Positions 1 to 5,236 of a stretch of DNA of 5,236 nt are shown here, in pieces (position 1 is the stretch's first letter; every line of letters begins with the position of its first letter). The position numbers and the translations under genes were made by a program. Where the stretch lies: contig JAEWAG010000257.1 of assembly GCA_023391775.1 (NCBI GenBank), forward strand, positions 1 to 5,236, given 5' to 3'. This DNA comes from Pseudomonadota bacterium (GTDB lineage: Bacteria; Pseudomonadota; Gammaproteobacteria; Xanthomonadales; Xanthomonadaceae). Under the pieces are notes generated by a model. That model made no database searches, was not told the DNA's origin, and saw only the letters and a program-made list of their open reading frames with translations.

Positions 1-1420
<1,420 letters not shown>

Positions 1421-1425
1421 GTCGG

Positions 1426-1431
1426 TTCCTT
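1426..1431 (-). promoter_or_regulatory. Ribosome binding site of pnp
   Basis: AAGGAA on the minus strand lies 5 bases before the GTG codon at 1418-1420. It supports GTG as the pnp start, and the conserved PNPase N-terminus begins exactly there. Confidence 0.75.
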
Positions 1432-1469
1432 GGGGGTCTGCTTGCGATTGACCAGGGACGGCCCTTGCC

Positions 1470-1496
1470 GCCACCGGGTGGCCGGAAAAGCCGGCC
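1470..1496 (-). other. Overlapping hairpins in the pnp leader
   Basis: Two mutually exclusive stems lie 50-76 bases upstream of the pnp start. The first is a perfect 6-bp GGCCGG/CCGGCC stem (1491-1496 with 1480-1485) with a 5-base CUUUU loop in the RNA. The second is a 5-bp GCCAC/GTGGC stem (1478-1482 with 1470-1474) with a 3-base loop. They share 1480-1482, so only one can form at a time. In E. coli the pnp leader is a processed, PNPase-autoregulated structure, so a similar role is possible here, but it is inferred from position only. Confidence 0.4.
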
Positions 1497-1509
1497 GCTT
1501 GCGGGTGTT

Positions 1510-1536
1510 GCGCCCCGGCTGCCCGGGGAGGGGCGC
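1510..1536 (-). other. GC-rich stem-loop in the rpsO-pnp spacer
   Basis: GCGCCCC at 1530-1536 (minus strand) pairs perfectly over 7 bp with GGGGCGC at 1510-1516 across a 13-base loop. The loop contains more GC complementarity that could rearrange or extend the pairing. No T-tract follows, so it is not an intrinsic terminator. It lies between the rpsO terminator-like hairpin and the pnp start and would be part of the pnp leader in read-through transcripts. A role as an RNase processing site is inference. Confidence 0.4.
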
Positions 1537-1559
1537 CCGACGATGGATTGCCGGAGCCC

Positions 1560-1593
1560 AAATGCAAACCGCGGCGCATTTCTGCGCCGCGGC
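1560..1593 (-). terminator. Terminator-like hairpin after rpsO
   Basis: Twelve bases after the rpsO stop is a perfect 10-bp GC-rich stem, CCGCGGCGCA/TGCGCCGCGG (1583-1592 with 1569-1578). It closes on a 4-base GAAA loop in the RNA, a GNRA-type tetraloop, and a G-U pair could extend it. The RNA continues as UUUGCAUUU, a short and interrupted U-tract. This resembles a partial intrinsic terminator that lets some polymerase through into pnp and protects the 3' end of rpsO mRNA. E. coli also has a terminator between rpsO and pnp. The weak U-tract makes full termination doubtful. Confidence 0.65.
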
Positions 1594-1604
1594 GGGAGGG
1601 TACG

Positions 1605-1865
1605 TCAGCGACGCAGGCCCAGCTTCTCGATCAGGCTCTTGTAGCGCTCGTTGTCCTTGCGCTTGAGATAGTCGAGCAGGCTGCGGCGGCGGTTGACCAG
1701 CTGCAGCAGGCCGCGGCGGCTGTGGTGATCCTTCTTGTGGATCTTGAAGTGCTCGGTCAGCTGCTCGATGCGGGCGGTCAGCAGGGCGACCTGGACTTCC
1801 GGCGAGCCGGTGTCGTTGGTGCCGCGCGCGTTGTCGGCAATAACCTTCTGGGTGTCGATGGACAT
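1605..1865 (-). CDS. rpsO: 30S ribosomal protein S15
   Basis: S15 is a primary 16S rRNA-binding protein that docks at the h20-h21-h22 three-way junction, starts assembly of the 30S platform and contributes to bridge B4 with the 50S subunit. The 86-residue protein is full length, about three residues shorter than E. coli S15 at the N-terminus, as in Xanthomonadaceae. It shows the [16 protein letters not shown] segment (about 18-33), the [12 protein letters not shown] rRNA-binding loop in the middle and the C-terminal IEKLGLRR. The ATG at 1863-1865 gives MSIDTQKV. The frame stays open upstream, but the family's N-terminus and the AAGAG ribosome binding site fix this start. A sigma70-type promoter and a leader of about 118 bases precede it. 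A terminator-like hairpin follows the TGA stop, so rpsO can be expressed apart from the upstream genes. Confidence 0.98.
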   Translation of the reverse strand: MSIDTQKVIADNARGTNDTGSPEVQVALLTARIEQLTEHFKIHKKDHHSRRGLLQLVNRRRSLLDYLKRKDNERYKSLIEKLGLRR

Positions 1866-1983
1866 TGATGTTTTCTCTTGGATGCGAGGCTGGCAGGAAC
1901 GCGCTGGTGCGCACCGCCTGGCCCGCCGCTTGCGGAAGGCCGCCCGGTGTCCCGGTACGGATGGGTTTGCCTCGGAAAAAGGC
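1866..1983 (-). promoter_or_regulatory. Structured 5' leader of rpsO, candidate S15 autoregulatory element
   Basis: If transcription starts about 7 bases past the -10 box, the rpsO leader is about 118 bases long. Folded by hand, CGAGGC (1974-1969) pairs perfectly with GCCUCG (1890-1885), closing a junction with three hairpins. H1 at 1960-1940 has a CCGG/CCGG stem with a GACA loop. H2 at 1941-1920 has GGCC/GGCC and CCG/CGG steps with a CAAG loop. H3 at 1918-1892 has GGCGG/CUGCC, a U-G pair, GCGC/GCGC, an ACCA loop and a UUC bulge. H1 and H2 share two bases, so their outer pairs compete. The closing stem ends five bases before the AAGAG ribosome binding site. S15 represses its own mRNA through leader structures in several phyla; this function here is inferred. 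Confidence 0.5.
1875..1879 (-). promoter_or_regulatory. Ribosome binding site of rpsO
   Basis: AAGAG lies 9 bases before the ATG at 1863-1865, within an A-rich, probably unpaired stretch (1866-1880). It is a weak Shine-Dalgarno match for a ribosomal protein gene, which fits translation controlled by the leader structure just upstream. Confidence 0.6.
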
Positions 1984-1989
1984 GCGCGA

Positions 1990-2018
1990 ATTGTACCCCC
2001 GGGCAGCGGGGCGGACAA
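1990..2018 (-). promoter_or_regulatory. Sigma70-type promoter of rpsO (-pnp)
   Basis: On the minus strand, TTGTCC at 2013-2018 (4 of 6 matches to TTGACA) and TACAAT at 1990-1995 (5 of 6 to TATAAT) are separated by exactly 17 bases. This gives a predicted transcript start near 1983. The -10 box is one of the few AT-rich spots in the intergenic region. The promoter lies 41 bases past the truB stop codon and would drive rpsO and, by read-through, pnp, matching the separate rpsO promoter known in E. coli. Confidence 0.75.
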
Positions 2019-2058
2019 GGCGCGGGGGCCGGCGCGCCGTCGCGACGCCGGGCGCGGC

Positions 2059-2985
2059 TCAGGAAACGACCGCATTCCTGAACAGGCGTTGCGGCGACAG
2101 ACGGCCGCCCTGCTCCACCCGGGCCAGGCCCAGGGCACGTCCGTCCGGGCCGAACACGGCCACCGGGTCCGCCTCGGCCCAGGGCCCGGCCAGGCGTTGC
2201 CCCATGCCCAGACGATGGGCCTGTGCGGCATCCAGCCGCACCTTCGGGAAGTCCGCCAGCCCGGCCTCCAGCGGCAGCAGGCACGCGTCCAGCGCCGCCT
2301 CGCCTCCGCCTTCGGCGATGGCGCGTAGCTGGTCGAGCGTATACATGGCCGGATCGGTGAACGGCTCGACCCACAACCGGCGCAGGCTGGCGATATGCGC
2401 GCCGCAGCCCAGCACCTCGCCCAGGTCGCGGGCCAGGCTCCGGATGTAGGTGCCCGAGCCGCAGGTCACCCGGATATCCAGCCGCGCCGGCGCCAGTTCC
2501 AGCAGCTCGATGGCGCGGACCTGCACCTCGCGCACCGGCGCGGCGATCGCCTCGCCGCGCCGGGCACGGGCGTACAACGGTTCCCCGCCCTGCTTGAGCG
2601 CCGAATACACCGGCGCACGTTGCTGCAGGGTGCCGGTGAAGCCTGCCAGCGCGGCTTCCACCGCGGCCCGGTCCAGAGCCGGGACCGGTCGCTCGCGCAG
2701 CACCTGGCCGTCCGCGTCGTCGGTATCGGTGGTGGCGCCCAGTACGATGCCCGCGTCGTAGGCCTTGTCCGAGCCCAGCAGCAGGCCTGCCAGCTTGGTG
2801 CCCTCGCCGAAGCACAGTGGGAGCAGGCCGGTGGCCAGGGGATCCAGGCTGCCCGTGTGCCCCCCCTTCTCCGCCCGGAACAGGCGGCGCGCCACCTGCA
2901 GGGCGGCGTTGGAGCTCATGCCCGCGGGCTTGTCCAGCAGCAGGATGCCGTCGAGCGGGCGGAACTGGTTCCTGGGGCGGTTCAT
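2059..2985 (-). CDS. truB: tRNA pseudouridine-55 synthase TruB
   Basis: TruB isomerises uridine 55 in the T-loop of nearly all tRNAs to pseudouridine and also acts as a tRNA folding chaperone. The 308-residue protein is close to the family length (E. coli 314). The N-terminal [16 protein letters not shown] motif is at 11-26. The catalytic aspartate is D48 in [12 protein letters not shown], and the active-site tyrosine is Y76; both have the same numbers as in E. coli. The family arginine is R182 in [15 protein letters not shown] (E. coli R181). The C-terminal PUA-like RNA-binding domain covers roughly 245-300 and ends with LSPQRLF. The ATG at 2983-2985 begins [13 protein letters not shown], with a weak TGGAA ribosome binding site 6 bases upstream at 2992-2996. 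truB follows rbfA after 82 bases, and no promoter is evident between them, so co-transcription is likely. Confidence 0.97.
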   Translation of the reverse strand: MNRPRNQFRPLDGILLLDKPAGMSSNAALQVARRLFRAEKGGHTGSLDPLATGLLPLCFGEGTKLAGLLLGSDKAYDAGIVLGATTDTDDADGQVLRERPVPALDRAAVEAALAGFTGTLQQRAPVYSALKQGGEPLYARARRGEAIAAPVREVQVRAIELLELAPARLDIRVTCGSGTYIRSLARDLGEVLGCGAHIASLRRLWVEPFTDPAMYTLDQLRAIAEGGGEAALDACLLPLEAGLADFPKVRLDAAQAHRLGMGQRLAGPWAEADPVAVFGPDGRALGLARVEQGGRLSPQRLFRNAVVS

Positions 2986-3020
2986 CGCAAATTCCAGCGG
3001 CGGGCCGGCGGGGCGGGCGG

Positions 3021-3049
3021 TCGGGAACGCCGTGGCACCGGCTTCCCGG
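3021..3049 (-). other. Bulged hairpin in the rbfA-truB spacer
   Basis: GGGAA/TTCCC (3043-3047 with 3023-3027) and GCCG/CGGC (3039-3042 with 3029-3032) stack as a 9-bp stem with one bulged base at 3028 and a 6-base loop. One further C-G pair (3022 with 3048) can extend it. It sits near the middle of the 82-base spacer, 36 bases upstream of the truB start, and has no U-tract. It could be an RNA processing or stabilising element; no function can be assigned from sequence. Confidence 0.4.
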
Positions 3050-3067
3050 GCAGCCGCGGCGACGCGC

Positions 3068-3430
3068 TCAGTCGTCCGAGGCGACCGGCGGGTTTTCCTT
3101 CAGCAGCGTCTCGATGCGCTCGCCGCGGTCAACCGAATCGTCGTAGTGGAAGTGCAGCTCCGGCACGTGGCGCAGCTTGATCCGGCGCGCCAGCTCCATG
3201 CGCAGCTGGTACGCGAGCTCCTTGAGCGCCTTGACCGCCTCGGCGGACCGCTCCGGCATCAGCGCGGTCACGAACACCTTGGCGTGGGCCAGGTCACGGG
3301 TGACCTCCACGTCGGAAACGCTGACCGAAGGCAGGCCGTGCTCGCGCACCGCCTCGTGCACCAGGGTGCCCAGTTCGCGGCGCAGCTGGGCCGAGACCCG
3401 GTCGGTTCGATGGAAGGATTTGGTCGGCAT
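3068..3430 (-). CDS. rbfA: 30S ribosome-binding factor A
   Basis: RbfA is a small KH-fold protein that binds the immature 30S subunit near the 16S rRNA helix 1 and decoding region. It helps late 16S maturation and in E. coli is needed for growth in the cold. The 120-residue product is slightly shorter than E. coli RbfA (133), the difference being in the C-terminal tail. It starts [20 protein letters not shown], the typical N-terminal helix. The core follows with [20 protein letters not shown] (about 36-55), a KH-type strand-helix region around [24 protein letters not shown], and the closing [17 protein letters not shown]. The ATG at 3428-3430 has a strong AGGAG 7 bases upstream. The gene lies 145 bases after infB and 82 before truB, the classic order. 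Co-expression with IF2 and TruB is expected. Confidence 0.97.
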   Translation of the reverse strand: MPTKSFHRTDRVSAQLRRELGTLVHEAVREHGLPSVSVSDVEVTRDLAHAKVFVTALMPERSAEAVKALKELAYQLRMELARRIKLRHVPELHFHYDDSVDRGERIETLLKENPPVASDD

Positions 3431-3437
3431 CTGCGGA

Positions 3438-3442
3438 CTCCT
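3438..3442 (-). promoter_or_regulatory. Ribosome binding site of rbfA
   Basis: AGGAG lies 7 bases before the ATG at 3428-3430, the strongest Shine-Dalgarno match in the window. It fixes the rbfA start and sits directly below a GC-rich dyad (3445-3459). Confidence 0.8.
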
Positions 3443-3444
3443 GG

Positions 3445-3459
3445 CCGGGCCTGGCCCGG
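3445..3459 (-). other. GC-rich dyad just upstream of the rbfA ribosome binding site
   Basis: CCGGGC/GCCCGG forms a perfect 6-bp stem (3454-3459 with 3445-3450) with a 3-base CAG loop, ending two bases before the AGGAG site. An upstream CTGGCC at 3476-3481 could instead pair with GGCCAG at 3441-3446, covering two bases of the AGGAG. This makes a possible switch between an open and a partly hidden ribosome binding site. The alternatives are seen by hand pairing only. Confidence 0.35.
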
Positions 3460-3499
3460 TATTGCATTACGAGCAGGCCAGCGGACGTGGCCCGGAAAC

Positions 3500-3528
3500 G
3501 ACAGGACGGCCGCAAGGGCCGCCCCGTC
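3500..3528 (-). other. Long hairpin in the infB-rbfA spacer
   Basis: GACGGGGCGGCC (3528-3517) pairs with GGCCGUCCUGUC (3511-3500) over 12 positions in the RNA, including two G-U pairs, with a 5-base CUUGC loop. The RNA then runs GUUUCC, only three U residues, so it is at best a weak terminator. It lies 47 bases after the infB stop. It may cap the 3' end of infB mRNA after processing or attenuate transcription into rbfA. This is inferred from shape and position. Confidence 0.45.
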
Positions 3529-3575
3529 GTAGCGCCGGCACCGGAAACCGCGGACGCGGCAGGTGCCAGGCGAAG

Positions 3576-5236
3576 TCACAGCGTACGCGGAACCTCGATG
3601 CGCTCGAAACACTCGATCTGGTCGCCGGCCTTGACGTCGTTGTACTCCTTGACGCCGATGCCGCACTCGGTGCCGTTGCGCACCTCGTCCACGTTCTCCT
3701 TGAAGCGGCGCAGGGATTCCAGCTCGCCCTCGAAGATGACGGTGTTGTCGCGCAGCACGCGGATCGGCTTGTTCCGCTTGACCACGCCCTCGACCACCAT
3801 GCAGCCGGCGACCGAACCGAACTTGGAGCTGCGGAAAACCTCGCGCACCTGCGCGGTACCGATGATCTCCTCGCGGATCTCAACGCCCAGCAAGCCCGAA
3901 GCCACCTGCTTCACCTGGTCGATCACGTCGTAGATGATCGAGAAGTAGCGCAGGTCCACGCCGTTGGACTCGATGATCCTGCGGGCCGAGGCGTCGGCAC
4001 GGACGTTGAAGCCGATCACGGTGGCCTTGGTGGTCACGGCGATGTTGGCGTCCGACTCGGTGATGCCACCGACACCGGAGCTGATCACGTTGATCCGGAT
4101 CTCGTCGTTGGACAGCGCGGTGAGCGACTGCTTGAGCGCCTCCACCGAGCCCTGCACGTCGGCCTTGACCAGCAGGTTGAGGACCTGCTGGCCCTCGCCC
4201 TTGCCCATCTGGGCCATGATGTCTTCCATGCGGTTGCCCGCGGCCTGCACCAGGCGCGACTCGCGGCGCTTGGCGTCACGCTGCTGCGCCACGTCCTTGG
4301 CCAGGCGCTCGTCCTTGACCACGACGAAGTCGTCGCCGGCATCCGGCACGCCGGACAGGCCCAGGACCTGCACCGGGATCGACGGACCGGCCGAGTTGGG
4401 CTGGGCGCCGGTCTCGTCGAACAGCGCACGCACGCGGCCGTAATGCACGCCGCAGACCAGGTAGTCGCCCTTCTTCAGCATGCCCTGCTGGACCAGCACG
4501 GTCGCCACCGGGCCACGGCCCTTGTCCAGCGCCGACTCGATCACCACGCCGCTGGCGTTGCCTTCCGGCACCGCACGCAGCTCGAGCAGCTCGGCCTGCA
4601 GGGAAATGGCGTCGAGCAGGTCGTCCACGCCCATGCCGGTCTTGGCCGACAGCTCCACCATCTGGGTGTCGCCACCGAAGTCCTCGGCCACGACCTGCTC
4701 GTTGAGCAGCTCGTTCTTGACCCGCATCGGGTCGGCGGTGGACTTGTCGATCTTGTTGATGGCCACGATCAGCGGGACGCCGGCCGCACGTGCGTGCTGG
4801 ATGGCTTCCTTGGTCTGCGGCATCACGCCGTCGTCGGCCGCCACGACCAGCACCACGATGTCGGTCAGCTTGGCGCCGCGCGCGCGCATCGAGGTGAAGG
4901 CGGCATGGCCCGGGGTATCCAGGAAGCTGATGACGCCGCGGTCGGTCTCGACGTGGTACGCGCCGATGTGCTGGGTGATGCCACCGGCCTCGCCCGTGGC
5001 GACCTTGGTGCGGCGGATGTAATCCAGCAGCGAGGTCTTGCCGTGGTCCACGTGGCCCATGATGGTGACCACCGGCGGACGCGGCGCGGCATCTCCCTGG
5101 GCGCGCTCGACGTGCGCCATCAGCTCGGACTCGGCGTCGTCGCTGCCGGCACGCACCGGCTTGTGGCCCAGCTCCTCGGTCACCAGCGCGGCGGTGTCAT
5201 GGTCGATGGACTGGGTGATGGTGGCCATCACGCCCA
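3576..5236 (-). CDS. infB: Translation initiation factor IF2, 5' end outside window
   Basis: IF2 is the GTPase that brings formyl-methionyl initiator tRNA to the 30S subunit and promotes joining of the 50S subunit. The C-terminal 552 residues are present. About 350 residues of the usual Xanthomonadaceae protein, the variable N-terminal domains, are missing beyond 5236. Numbering from the GTG codon at 5229-5231, the GTPase motifs are G1 GHVDHGKT (59-66), G2 in GITQHIG (84-90), G3 DTPGH (105-109), G4 NKID (159-162) and G5 SAK (195-197). A beta-barrel domain II, the IF2-specific domain III and the initiator-tRNA-binding C-terminal domain follow. The last contains [12 protein letters not shown] and [11 protein letters not shown] (522-532). 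The protein ends [10 protein letters not shown]. The frame is open to the window edge, so the GTG and ATG codons at 5226-5231 are internal, not starts. All motifs are intact. Confidence 0.98.
   Translation of the reverse strand, partial: GVMATITQSIDHDTAALVTEELGHKPVRAGSDDAESELMAHVERAQGDAAPRPPVVTIMGHVDHGKTSLLDYIRRTKVATGEAGGITQHIGAYHVETDRGVISFLDTPGHAAFTSMRARGAKLTDIVVLVVAADDGVMPQTKEAIQHARAAGVPLIVAINKIDKSTADPMRVKNELLNEQVVAEDFGGDTQMVELSAKTGMGVDDLLDAISLQAELLELRAVPEGNASGVVIESALDKGRGPVATVLVQQGMLKKGDYLVCGVHYGRVRALFDETGAQPNSAGPSIPVQVLGLSGVPDAGDDFVVVKDERLAKDVAQQRDAKRRESRLVQAAGNRMEDIMAQMGKGEGQQVLNLLVKADVQGSVEALKQSLTALSNDEIRINVISSGVGGITESDANIAVTTKATVIGFNVRADASARRIIESNGVDLRYFSIIYDVIDQVKQVASGLLGVEIREEIIGTAQVREVFRSSKFGSVAGCMVVEGVVKRNKPIRVLRDNTVIFEGELESLRRFKENVDEVRNGTECGIGVKEYNDVKAGDQIECFERIEVPRTL

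Noticed and set aside
2029..2051. CCGGCG/CGCCGG inverted repeat just after truB
   Set aside because: It is a 6-bp GC stem with an 11-base loop and no following T-tract, and it lies before the rpsO promoter. In DNA this rich in G and C, such repeats are expected by chance, so it is not called a terminator.
1778..2815. Minus-strand open frame of 345 codons across truB and the rpsO leader
   Set aside because: It is a frame-shifted shadow of truB, rich in Arg, Gly, Ala and Pro, and it crosses the promoter and leader into rpsO out of frame.
3459..3473. AT-richer patch upstream of rbfA considered as a -10 element
   Set aside because: TGCAAT resembles a -10 box, but no reasonable -35 sequence lies 16-18 bases upstream, and rbfA is normally co-transcribed with infB.
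5226..5231. GTG and ATG codons that could start a 550-551 residue protein at the right edge
   Set aside because: The IF2 frame stays open to the end of the window and the sequence around it aligns with internal IF2. The G-domain linker is not a known IF2 start, so the gene is truncated by the window.

Overview
The window is a stretch of core bacterial chromosome, all transcribed on the minus strand. It carries the distal half of the conserved nusA-infB type operon for translation and RNA metabolism. In order of transcription (right to left) it holds infB (translation initiation factor IF2, 5' end missing), rbfA (30S maturation factor), truB (tRNA pseudouridine-55 synthase), rpsO (ribosomal protein S15) and pnp (polynucleotide phosphorylase, 3' end missing). 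The gene order, high GC content (about two thirds, judged by eye) and near family-identical S15 and PNPase sequences point to a gammaproteobacterium of the Xanthomonadaceae (Xanthomonas, Stenotrophomonas, Lysobacter or Luteimonas group). The genus cannot be fixed from this sequence alone.

Layout: infB occupies 3576-5236, then a 145-base gap with two GC-rich hairpins, rbfA at 3068-3430, an 82-base gap with a bulged hairpin, truB at 2059-2985, and a 193-base gap that holds a good sigma70-type promoter and a structured rpsO leader. rpsO follows at 1605-1865, then a 184-base gap with a terminator-like hairpin and a second group of hairpins in the pnp leader, and pnp at 1-1420. No gene is frameshifted or broken. 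There are no tRNAs, rRNAs, mobile elements, CRISPR repeats or phage genes.

The genes act together. IF2 places initiator tRNA on the 30S subunit, RbfA helps mature 16S rRNA in that subunit, and S15 is a primary 16S-binding protein. TruB modifies the T-loop of tRNA, and PNPase degrades and processes RNA, probably including the transcript of its own operon. The coding content is ordinary. The parts worth a second look are the four unusually roomy intergenic spacers, which are dense in inverted repeats. The most notable is the rpsO leader, which folds by hand into a closed multi-hairpin junction just upstream of the ribosome binding site and is a candidate S15 autoregulatory element. I found no evidence for a novel multi-gene system.
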